Notes: generated by a model not told the origin, from the letters alone. Counted from the first letter of the stretch, positions 1 to 7,410 are shown. The stretch: 10,000 nucleotides of DNA from Stramonita haemastoma (GCA_030674155.1 CM060326.1:14655535-14665534), one strand, 5' to 3'. Translations and numbers: made by a program.

Positions 1-23
1 TTGGTGTCATTACAAAAAAATGT

Positions 24-68
<45 letters not shown>
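24..68. repeat. (ATC)n microsatellite
   Basis: About 15 uninterrupted ATC/CAT units, ending at a CCTCC transition. A short second CAT run near 515-530 lies inside decayed LINE-flanking sequence. Together these explain the Asp-rich and His-rich reading frames seen here, which are not genes. Confidence 0.97.
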
Positions 69-70
<2 letters not shown>

Positions 71-152
71 CCTTTTCATCCTTTTATAAGCTGGACAAAA
101 AAGACATAAAAATCAAAGCATTTTGAAAAACAAAACAAAAAAAGCTTGACGT

Positions 153-437
153 CTAAGGAGAGGTAGACAGACAAAGGCACAGTAAATGATCTTGGACGTG
201 CTGTGAAACTTCAGAATTACCATGCCATGAAGAATTGCCATACAAACGAAGAAGTTCCCCGACAACTTGTCTGTTTCCATCCATGGGTTCACCAATACGC
301 ATGCCTTTGTTCTTCTTAGCATTGAGTTTAAGGCCTTTTGTCTATGATTTTCTATGATCCAGAACAAACTGAAGGAAGGGTAAGAGACGATCAGAAAGAT
401 CACGGACCTCCTACGTGGAGTCCCCAGCAAAATGGGT
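153..437 (-). pseudogene. LINE reverse-transcriptase fragment (motif C region), decayed
   Basis: Read on the minus strand, one continuous frame gives HFAGDST at about 437-414, then roughly 30 residues later KGLKLNAKKNKGMRIGEP at about 338-280. This order and spacing match the non-LTR retrotransposon reverse-transcriptase palm. There the catalytic (F/Y)ADD of motif C is followed about 30-35 residues later by a GLKLNxKKTK-like segment. Here the first catalytic Asp of ADD is replaced by Gly (FAGD). In-frame stops also lie between the two motifs (the codons after DST and after HRKS), and the frame closes at a stop at 153-155. The last 40 or so residues no longer look like the family. The fragment is dead and 5' truncated. 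The GLKLN motif type is common to several LINE clades, so I cannot assign one. No other part of the same element is visible nearby. Confidence 0.72.
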
Positions 438-584
438 TGTGTTGTATAAAGATGAAATCTACAGAAGGACTGGAGACAGGAGTAGCGTAAGACAACTGAC
501 TGGGCATCGTTGTCGTCATCATCATCATCGGCTATCATTAAAAGTGATGTCGCCGACAGACGAACTGGTGAGCTTCTTCTACGT
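438..584. other. unassigned spacer
   Basis: Non-repetitive DNA between the LINE fragment and the first SINE-like copy, apart from a short CAT run near 515-530. It may be more decayed LINE sequence (minus strand), but I could not follow the reverse-transcriptase homology beyond the HFAGD motif. Confidence 0.4.
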
Positions 585-700
585 ATTTTACAAAACTGCA
601 TACACACGGGGACTGGATGTAAAAAAAAAAAGCACAAGAGTGCTTATCCCATTATCCTCGATATAAAAGAATGAAAAATAAGAATAAAAAAATAATAACA
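585..700 (+). mobile_element. SINE-like retroelement copy 1 (3' part only)
   Basis: Only the 3' third of the family is present. It starts at the TTTACAAAACTGCATACACA segment, continues through GGGACTGGATG, an A-run, the tail hairpin at 631-644 and ATCCTCGATATAAAAGAAT, and ends in an A/AAAT-rich tail. The hairpin is perfect (AGCAC, loop AAGA, GTGCT). The abrupt 5' start, with unrelated sequence upstream, is what 5' truncation during target-primed reverse transcription produces. No convincing target-site duplication was seen. Confidence 0.8.
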
Positions 701-771
701 TGAAATATTTTGCTTATGCATGGGTTCTTGCGTGTAGGCATGTTAGCGTGTTCGTCCGCACGAGCTCCCGC

Positions 772-772
<1 letters not shown>

Positions 773-844
<72 letters not shown>

Positions 845-961
845 TGTGCGTGCGCGCGCGCGCACGCGCGCGCGCGTATGTGTGTGTGCGTGTGTAAGTG
901 TTTGTGTGTTTGCATGTGTGCGTGTGTGTGTGTGTATGTGTGTGTGTGCGCGTGTGTGTGT

Positions 962-1018
<57 letters not shown>
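773..1018. repeat. (GT)n / (GC)n alternating tract
   Basis: Nearly 250 bases of purine-pyrimidine alternation. The stretches 773-843 and 844-896 are uninterrupted alternation, and 849-876 is mostly CG steps. The remainder is GT with sporadic A or C substitutions. Any Cys/Val or His/Thr reading frame here is an artefact of the repeat. Confidence 0.98.
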
Positions 1019-1021
<3 letters not shown>

Positions 1022-1205
1022 ACTATTCTGGTAAGTCTTTACCAATGACGAATTATTCTTAGTATAGAACGACCTAAATTTTGTGATGATTGATATCTTA
1101 GAGGACTTAATGTAATAGTAACAGGGGGGGGGGAGGGGTCGCTAAATGTTGTGCTGGTTCATACTTTGAATTTTAAAAAAATCTTAATGAGATAAAGCAT
1201 CTTTG
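1019..1205. other. spacer with short G-run
   Basis: Non-repetitive AT-rich DNA with no recognisable gene. It contains G10-A-G4 at 1124-1138, a possible but incomplete G-quadruplex motif on the plus strand. Confidence 0.6.
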
Positions 1206-1398
1206 TCTGACTGTTTGTCTGTCTGTCTCTCTATGTCTTTGTCTCTGTTTCTCTGTCTGTCTGTCTTTCTCTGTCTCTGTCTGTCTGTCTGTCTGTCTGT
1301 CTTTCTCTGTCTCTGTCTCTCTCTCTCTCCATCCCTCCATCCCTTCCTCCCTCCCTCTCTGTGTCTCTCCCCTCCTACCTCCCTCTCTATCCCTCACT
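1206..1398. repeat. (CTGT)n/(CT)n/(TCCC)n pyrimidine tract
   Basis: Compound microsatellite of CTGT units passing into CT and then CCCT/CCTC units. It is almost entirely pyrimidine on the plus strand. Confidence 0.96.
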
Positions 1399-1544
1399 TG
1401 ACAGTGTGTTTTTCTTTGATTGTTCAGGCAGATTTCAAGATATTTGAAACGTGTATCTTGGCTGTGTTCTACACTCTAGAGTGTGCTGTTGTTTCAAGTT
1501 TTAGATTTTGTTAATTCCTTTCTCTTGATTGTTCAGTTTCCTCT
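1399..1544. other. spacer with a short direct repeat
   Basis: About 145 bp of ordinary sequence between two pyrimidine tracts. A TTGATTGTTCAG motif occurs at about 1416-1427 and again at about 1525-1536, each time beside CTCT-type sequence. The whole tract-plus-spacer unit may therefore have been duplicated. I see no gene. Confidence 0.5.
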
Positions 1545-1650
1545 GTCCCTCTGTCTGTCTGTCTGTCTGTATGTATGTCTGTCTACCTGCCTGCCTGACT
1601 GTCTGTCTGTATCTCTCTCTCACTCTCTCTCTTCTCTCTCTCTCTCTCTC

Positions 1651-1726
<76 letters not shown>

Positions 1727-1983
1727 TCCTTTCTCCCTCTCTCTGTCTCTCACTCTCTTTCTATCCTTCCCTCCCCTCACTCTCTCTCTCTCTTTTCTCC
1801 CCTCACTCTCCCTCTGTCTCCCTCTGTCTTCCTCTGTGTCCCCCTCTCTTTCTGTCTCCCTCCCTCCCTCTCTCTCACTCTCTCACTCACTCACTTACTC
1901 ACTCCACTCACCTACTCACTCACTCACCACTCATTTCATTCACTCACTCACTCACTCACCCACTCACTCACTCACTCACTCAG
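1545..1983. repeat. compound (CTGT)n-(CT)n-(CACT)n microsatellite
   Basis: The tract runs from CTGT units (about 1550-1610), through CT repeats (about 1612-1790) and CCCT-rich variants (about 1795-1870), to CACT units (about 1871-1982). It is one of the largest pyrimidine blocks in the window and encodes only Ser/Leu/His/Thr low-complexity frames, which I reject as genes. Confidence 0.97.
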
Positions 1984-2090
1984 TAACGTTTATAACACTT
2001 TGCAAGTAAAATAAGGTAACACCAGTCCAGACAGTTTTCGGGGAATATTTTGTTCTATCTAAAAGGTTGACGGAGGGGTGTCGGGTGGAG

Positions 2091-2132
2091 GTGTGTGTGT
2101 GTGTGGGGTGGGGGGGGGTGGGGGGGGGGGGG
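2091..2132 (+). repeat. GT run followed by G-runs (G4-forming candidate)
   Basis: A short GT run is followed by G4, T, G9, T, G13. These long G-runs separated by single bases could form an intramolecular G-quadruplex on the plus strand. No gene lies next to it, so a regulatory role cannot be argued. Confidence 0.8.
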
Positions 2133-2329
2133 CAGCTGGGTTGGAACTCTTCAAAATTATCCTGGGATTACTTTAGAGGATGTAAATGTTTTATTCAAAA
2201 CGTTTGTCCAAGATAGATAACAGACAAAACTACAATGATTTTTTAACTCCAAAGTGTTAGTCTCGCGAATAGAATTGATATACCTATTACACCATTTTCA
2301 GGTTGTTGTTTTGCCGTCCAAAAAGTGTT
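2133..2329. other. unassigned spacer
   Basis: About 200 bp of non-repetitive AT-rich sequence with no recognised gene or element. Its last part may hold a highly diverged unit of the 58-bp array that starts clearly at 2330. Confidence 0.5.
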
Positions 2330-2493
2330 GCTAAGGTTACCAAGTACTGTCATGCAAGCGTTCACTAGTCCACGTTGATATTTTGATAGAAAGGTTACCA
2401 AGTTCTGTCATGTAGCTAGTGAATATGTTTCCTTTATGTTTTGATAAGAACGGTTACCATGTGCTATTATGTATCTATTCAATAGATTCCTTT
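2330..2493. repeat. 58-bp minisatellite, left block
   Basis: Three units, each containing a version of AGGTTACCAAGTACTGTCATG and usually preceded by TTTTGATAGA. The AGGTTAC motif lies at 2334, 2392 and 2451, a spacing of 58-59 bp. The third unit breaks off in the TTCCTTTAT segment, where the (ATTT)n tail of an inserted SINE-like element begins. Confidence 0.85.
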
Positions 2494-2510
2494 ATTTATT
2501 TATTTTATTT

Positions 2511-2542
<32 letters not shown>

Positions 2543-2850
2543 TTCTTTTATATCGAGGATAACAGAATAAGCAATCATGTGCTTTTTTCATCCGGTCCCC
2601 GTGTGTATGCAGTTTTTGTAAATGTCATCTGTTCCCACCGGCACACGATGGCCTACTCTTACGAAAAGCGGAACACAGGATTTAAACGTGTGCGCAAGAT
2701 GTTCTGCGTGCGTTCGCACACGGGGCCTCGGTTTTTAAAGTCTCATCCGAAGGACTTTTGGTGAGAGTGGAGTCAGCACTGATGTTAACTCCAGGAGAAA
2801 AATCTCCTCGACGGACTCGAACACCGGGTCTTCAAATTGCCAGCGCAATG
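2490..2850 (-). mobile_element. SINE-like retroelement copy 2 (longest body)
   Basis: On the minus strand the body starts near 2850 and ends in ATCCTCGATATAAAAGAATAAAT plus an (AAAT)n tail at 2490-2545. Landmarks in order are a tRNA B-box-like motif TGTTCGAGTCC (2823-2813; the Pol III consensus is GGTTCGANNCC), a hairpin GGAGATTTTTCTCC (2807-2794), and the conserved blocks GTTAACATCAGTGCTGACTCC, AGAACATCTTGCGCACACG and GTGCCGGTGGGAACAG. The tail hairpin follows at 2583-2570 with its closing pair lost. I see no convincing A box at the right distance, so the Pol III origin is tentative. The copy sits inside the 58-bp minisatellite. It could also be a non-autonomous LINE derivative rather than a true SINE. 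Confidence 0.75.
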
Positions 2851-2865
2851 TGTGTTTGCATTTAT

Positions 2866-2953
2866 ACGTTTGTATCTCTGTCAGTCTCTGTCTCCGTCTC
2901 TGTATTATTCTCTCTATATCTGTCTCTGTCTCTGTCTGTCTGTCTGCCTGTAC

Positions 2954-3042
<89 letters not shown>

Positions 3043-3058
3043 CTCTCCTTCTCTCTCT
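2866..3058. repeat. (CTGT)n/(CT)n pyrimidine tract
   Basis: CTGT-type units at about 2876-2950 pass into CT repeats at 2952-3058. The tract abuts the 5' end of SINE-like copy 2 and is followed directly by the ACAT array. Confidence 0.96.
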
Positions 3059-3204
3059 TACATACATACATACAACATACATACATACATACATACATAC
3101 ATACATACATACATACATACATACATACATACATACATACATACATACATACATACATACATACATACATACATACATACATACATACATACATACATAC
3201 ATAC
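3059..3204. repeat. (ACAT)n microsatellite
   Basis: About 36 units of a tetranucleotide, nearly perfect apart from a one-base slip near 3073-3075. The Ile-His-Thr-Tyr and Met-Tyr-Val-Cys frames here are translation of the repeat only. Confidence 0.98.
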
Positions 3205-3420
3205 GCTTTTATGCTTTGATAGAGAGGTTACCAAGTACCGTCATGTAGCTAGTTAATAGTTTCCTGTATATTTTGACAAGAAAGGTTGCCTGTACTATTA
3301 GGTATCTATTCAATCGATTCATTTTTATGTTTTGATAGAAAGGTTACCAGGTACTGTTATGATATATCATATCAATAGTTTCATTTATTTTGGTAAACAG
3401 GAAGGGTTACTATATAGTAG
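3205..3420. repeat. 58-bp minisatellite, right block
   Basis: The array resumes with the AGGTTAC motif at 3225, 3283, 3341 and (as AGGGTTAC) 3403. Spacings are 58, 58 and 62 bp. More diverged units may continue to about 3560 (near 3458, 3509 and 3544). Resumption with the same unit shows that the sequence between 2493 and about 3209 is an insertion or expansion within one array. Confidence 0.83.
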
Positions 3421-3639
3421 TTCCTAACCTTTGGGTACTATGGTTTATACTTTGACAAAGTTAGTATAGCTCTATTATTAAGTAGTAGTATGGTATACGT
3501 TGTCGGAAAGGTCACTTCTTCTAAAGAGGTATGGTTGATGATAAGGTTTCCAAAAAATGGTATCTGCAAAGACAAAAAAAATATACAAGTCCAAAAGCTT
3601 TTTGTCTTTCACAGAATTGCGAACAAAAACGAATAAAAA

Positions 3640-3698
3640 AGTGTATATATCAGTCTGTGTCTCTGTCCATGTCGGTGTCTCCATCTCTCTATCTGTGT

Positions 3699-3778
<80 letters not shown>

Positions 3779-3882
3779 GAGGTGAGAGAGAGAGAGAGAG
3801 AGAGAGAAGAGAGAATTTATATTTCTGTATCTCTCTCTCTGTGTTTCTGCTTCTGTCCCTGTCTTATTTCTTTCTCTCTCTC
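3640..3882. repeat. CTGT tract, long (GA)n tract, then CT tract
   Basis: A short CTGT/CT segment (about 3650-3695) is followed by (GA)n at 3704-3815 with rare interruptions, then CT/CTGT at about 3830-3882. The switch from pyrimidine to purine and back on one strand makes the parts locally self-complementary. Confidence 0.95.
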
Positions 3883-4039
3883 ACACATGCATACACATAC
3901 ATCACACACATACACACACAGACACGCACACATAGGCACGCACGCAACCCCCCATTCTACCCCTCTCACACACACACAGACCGCGCACACATACACGCAC
4001 GCACACGTCCCCCGTTTTTCGCCCCCCCCCCCCCCCCCC
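3883..4039. repeat. (CA)n-rich tract ending in poly-C
   Basis: Imperfect CA/CACG repeats to about 4008, then a C-rich end with an uninterrupted C18 at 4022-4039. The minus strand therefore carries a G18 run with G-quadruplex potential. Confidence 0.92.
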
Positions 4040-4224
4040 TCAATACAATCACACACTTTCAAATGCGAGCATGTAATCAAACGGCTTCACCCTTTGATTA
4101 ATAAGAGAAGGCAAATCTGAATCTGTATTTTGCTGATTTTTTTGTTGTTGTTGGTTGAGATGCATAACACGATTGAACGTGGAAGCATCATGTTTACAAG
4201 TCACGAACACGAGCAATTAGCTAT
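4040..4224. other. unassigned spacer
   Basis: About 185 bp of non-repetitive sequence. I see no gene, element end or RNA motif in it. Confidence 0.5.
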
Positions 4225-4722
<498 letters not shown>

Positions 4723-4765
4723 GGTCGTGGTTTGGAGCATTGTGCTTATATATATATATTTTTTT

Positions 4766-5031
4766 TCATTCTTTTATTTCGAGGATATTTGAACAAACAC
4801 TCGTGTGCTTTTTGACATCCAGACCACGCGTGTATGCAGTTTTTCAAATTTTGTCATCCGTTCCCACCGGCACACAAATCCCTACTCATCTAAAAAGTGG
4901 AACGTGTTTTAACGTGTGCGTAAGACGCTCTGCGTTCCTTCGCACACGTACGGGACCTCGATTTATAGTCACATCCGAAAGACTTTAGGGGGAAGTGGAG
5001 TCGGCACTGATTTTAAAACTCTAGCCATCTG
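4766..5031 (-). mobile_element. SINE-like retroelement copy 3 (left arm of inverted pair)
   Basis: On the minus strand it begins CAGATGG (5031-5025). It continues through GCCGACTCCACTTCCCC, GTGCGAAGGAACGCAGAGCG, the GTGCCGGTGGGAACGG block, the tail hairpin (4809-4796, AGCAC ACGA GTGTT with one G-T wobble) and ATCCTCGAAATAAAAGAATG. Relative to copies 2 and 4 it lacks about 22 bp holding the GGGGATTTTTCCCC-type hairpin near the 5' end. A T-run (4761-4766) and a short TA run replace the usual (AAAT)n tail. Confidence 0.78.
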
Positions 5032-5043
5032 AGGCACAGTAAC

Positions 5044-5350
5044 AGATGGAGGTCGAGGGGATTTTTCCCCTGGAGTTAACATCAGGGCTGACTCCACTCT
5101 CCCCAAAAGTTTTTCGGATGAGACAAAAACCCGAGGCCCCGATCCAAGTGCGAACGCACACAGAACATCTTGCGCACACGTTAAATCCTGTTCCGCTTTT
5201 CGTAGGAGCAGGCCATCGTGTGCCGGTGGGAACAGATTATATGATTTACAAAAACTACATACACACGGAGACTGGATGTTAAAAAAACACATGAGTGCTT
5301 ATCCATTATCCTCGATATAAAAGATATACAATAAATATAAATAAATAAAA
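5044..5350 (+). mobile_element. SINE-like retroelement copy 4 (right arm of inverted pair)
   Basis: It begins CAGATGGAGGTCGAGG, followed by the hairpin GGGGATTTTTCCCC (5058-5071). The conserved blocks GAGTTAACATCAGGGCTGAC, AGAACATCTTGCGCACACG and GTGCCGGTGGGAACAG come next. The element ends with the tail hairpin (5286-5299), ATCCTCGATATAAAAGA and AAAT units. Its orientation is opposite to copy 3, and only a 12-base gap separates the matching CAGATGG starts. Length is near the full observed family length of about 300 bp without tail. Confidence 0.8.
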
Positions 5351-5472
5351 TGGCATGGGTTCGCCATCTCTGCTGAAGTGTCTTCATGAAAGAAAAAAAA
5401 AAGCTCTTTCAGAGCAAATTCCAAAGCAACTAACACGACTTCACTACTCAGAACTATACACCAATCAATGGT
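5351..5472. other. unassigned spacer
   Basis: Unique sequence between SINE-like copies 4 and 5. It contains a short inverted repeat GCTCTTTCAGAGC at 5403-5415, discussed under rejected items. Confidence 0.5.
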
Positions 5473-5482
5473 AATTTTACGA

Positions 5483-5690
5483 TGGGAACGCAGAACATCT
5501 TGCGCACACGTTAAATCCCGTTCCGCTTCTCCTACGAGTAGGCCATTGTGTGCCGGTGGGAATTGTTGACAATATTTGCAAAAACTACCTACACACAGGA
5601 ACTGGATGTAAAAGAAAAGAGCATACGAGTGCGGATATCATTATCCTCGATATAAAGTAATAAAGAAATGAATAATAAATAAATAAATAA
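5483..5690 (+). mobile_element. SINE-like retroelement copy 5 with probable target-site duplication
   Basis: A 5'-truncated copy that starts just before AACGCAGAACATCTTGCGCA. It carries the GTGCCGGTGGGAA block, the tail hairpin (5620-5633, AGCAT ACGA GTGCG), ATCCTCGATATAAAG and an (AAAT)n tail. Flanking AATTTTACGA (5473-5482) and AATTTACCGA (5691-5700) look like an imperfect target-site duplication of about 10 bp. If so, both ends are defined. It is clearly the same family as copies 1-4. Confidence 0.8.
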
Positions 5691-5752
5691 AATTTACCGA
5701 AGAAAAATCGATAACTGACGATCACCGATTAACCTTCCGTCACGTATGTATT

Positions 5753-6180
5753 TGTGGCGCTCCACCACGAAATGATAGTCGCTTAGCACATTACCTAATT
5801 TTGCGCTAGGAGCCTTTAAAGGCAGGTGAGGGTCAAGTTGTCAATTTTGAGATTTTTGATTGATTATTAAGCTAGATCTGTTTATTTACCTTATAATGAA
5901 AATATCAAGGCATAATTTTTTATTCCTTTTGCTTTTAAATGTGTTTTGAAAATACCAAAGCACTCATTCTGACAACTGTTACTAAAATAAACTTGCCCGT
6001 TTCTCATTTTGTCCCATCCTGCAGTCTATCATTTCAATTTGTAATAATGTTGCACAGAATTGTCCGATTTTCAATCTGCTTTTTGTATTTGATAGCCACT
6101 TTATTGCACATTAATAACATGTCAATAACTTGAAATTGACCTCAGGTGCACTCCGTCTCATTATGTGGTGGAGCGTCACA
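5753..6180. mobile_element. MITE-like DNA transposon, 428 bp
   Basis: The left end TGTGGCGCTCCACCAC (from 5753) and the reverse complement of the right end, TGTGACGCTCCACCAC (from 6180), agree at 21 of the first 26 positions. A subterminal TGAGGGTCAA (about 5827-5836) is matched inversely by TGAGGTCAA near 6134-6144, about 38 bp nearer its end, so one side carries an indel. ATT lies on both sides (5750-5752 and 6181-6183), a candidate 3-bp target duplication. A 3-bp duplication would fit PIF/Harbinger-type elements, but the right flank is T-rich, so this is weak. The interior is AT-rich and encodes no transposase. The element is non-autonomous and its superfamily is unresolved. Confidence 0.8.
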
Positions 6181-6204
6181 ATTTTTTTTTCTTTCAACTT
6201 AACA

Positions 6205-6420
6205 CTGATCCCGTAGTCTAGTAGACCGTTGGGACACAGCTTGCTCCACCCTCCACTCCTAGCCGTTTTCAGCTTTCCATTTTCTGATGATTGTCTTCCT
6301 ATCGTTTTCCTTTTTTTTTCTGTCTGCCTCTGTGTCTCCCCTCTTGTACTGTTCCCAGTAGGACAGTCCTGATCAGTCCAAATGTTCGTGTGAGTGCCCG
6401 AACCACTTCAGTTTGCGGGC
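6205..6420 (-). pseudogene. LINE ORF2 C-terminal remnant (WFGH...GRQKK type)
   Basis: On the minus strand, ARKLKWFGH (6420-6394) is followed after a frameshift by LTRTFGLIRTVLLGTVQEG and then RHRGRQKK (to about 6320). Next comes an A9 run where the frame shifts again, and a weak tail ending VPTVY near 6220. Many non-LTR retrotransposon polyproteins end with a WFGHVxR...GxRxRGRQxxxWxDN segment downstream of the reverse transcriptase, and the order and spacing fit that. The WFGH/LTR frameshift, the A-run indel and a stop within the tail show that it is inactive. It begins abruptly near 6421, and its end lies about 25 bp from the MITE. It is a different LINE type from the plus-strand fragment at 8442. 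Confidence 0.75.
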
Positions 6421-7070
6421 TGTGTCGTTTTTTGTTTGGTTTTGTTCTTACTTAAGTCGTGTACTTATATTATCAGGTTAATTTGCTCAAGGAATTATGA
6501 AAGTTCTCCATGAAATTGAACCCTGACTATACAAACCGAGGTCCCATCTACAAAACACAATGCTGAACATCTTGCTTTAAAAAAAAAACAGCCTGCTAAA
6601 GATGGGTGGACCGGGGATAGATGATACAAATATACCCAGCATGCGCCCTGTTGTCTGGTGAGGGTTGGGCTCCACCAGGTTCACTCAGGACTCACTGCCT
6701 AAAGTTTTCGGCACAGTGGCCGAATTACACCCTCCCCCTTCAGAGTTTAATGGACTTCACAAGTCAATTCCTTTAGGGGTTTGATGATGAACGGTCGGTA
6801 TCGGAGTTGAAGAGATGCAAGGCGGTCGATTTGTCGGCAATGTAGTGTGTTGTCTCTTGCGGGTTTGTTCCTGTGTGTCATTTTTGTCATTCACCCACAA
6901 TTGCTGTTATGGTCTTACGGTTTCGAGTGAAGACAGGATTACCGTGTTATGGGAATGATTTGCATGCTCTGTCTCTTTTCACATTGTGTTCAAGTAACAC
7001 TTTCTGTATAAGGAATAATTTGAAATATTTTACGTGAGTTTTGGGAGAAACGCATATTTTTTTATTTGGT
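6421..7070. other. mostly unique region with LTR-boundary-like motif
   Basis: About 650 bp with no simple repeats and no gene I recognise. On the minus strand a purine tract GAAGGGGGAGGG (6741-6730) is followed immediately by TGTAAT (6729-6724). In LTR retrotransposons the polypurine tract directly precedes the 3' LTR, which usually starts with TG. I could not find the other LTR, an LTR end, a primer-binding site or an integrase frame. This may be a decayed LTR element or chance. Confidence 0.3.
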
Positions 7071-7410
7071 TTCTTTCTTTCTTTATCAATTTCTCTTTTG
7101 TTTCTGTCTCTCTTTCTGTCTATCTGTCTGTCTGTCTTTCTTTCTGTCTTTTTGTTATTGTTGTTGTTGTTCTTCTTCTTCATGTTCTTCTTTCTGTCTT
7201 TTTGTGTTGTTGTGCTTCTTTCTTCTTCTTCTTCTTCTCCTCCTCTCCTCCTCCTCCTCCTGCTTTCCTCCTCCTCCTCCTCCTGCCTTTCCTCCTCCTC
7301 CTTCTCCTCATCTTTTCTTTCATGTTCCCCTTCCCTTCTTTTTCTTCCTTTCCTCCTCCTTCTCCTACCCATTCTCCTACTCCGCGCTTCCTCCTCCTCC
7401 TTTTCCGTTG
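7071..7410. repeat. pyrimidine-rich (CTTT)n/(CTGT)n/(TTC)n/(TCC)n tract
   Basis: The tract runs from CTTT and CTGT units, through GTT units near 7157-7170, to TTC and TCC triplets at about 7211-7410. It is mirror-symmetric enough to form triplex (H-DNA). Its Phe/Leu/Ser and Arg/Glu open frames are compositional artefacts. Confidence 0.93.

Noticed and set aside
113..637. 174-residue minus-strand open frame with a run of Asp residues
   Set aside because: The Asp run is the CAT microsatellite near 520. The rest overlaps a LINE fossil in another frame and the SINE tail, and the composition does not look like a protein.
652..1048. Overlapping Cys/Val and His/Thr open frames
   Set aside because: Pure translation of GT/CA repeats, open in several frames on both strands.
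3059..3204. Regularly repeated block considered as a CRISPR array
   Set aside because: A perfect tetranucleotide repeat without spacers. The setting is clearly eukaryotic.
2735..3256. Long Ser/Leu-Ile-His-Thr and Met-Tyr-Val-Cys frames
   Set aside because: Translation of CT and ACAT microsatellites joined to SINE sequence. There is no start context and no domain.
5403..5415. GCTCTTTCAGAGC resembling a histone mRNA 3' stem-loop
   Set aside because: The loop is one base shorter than the conserved metazoan form, the outer stem pair is missing, and no histone ORF lies upstream.
5939..6133. 64-residue open frame inside the MITE
   Set aside because: Short, AT-rich and without a transposase motif. 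It is most likely chance.
6912..6932. GGTTTCGAGTG as a tRNA B box
   Set aside because: It has an extra T and lacks CC at the end. No A box or cloverleaf can be drawn around it.
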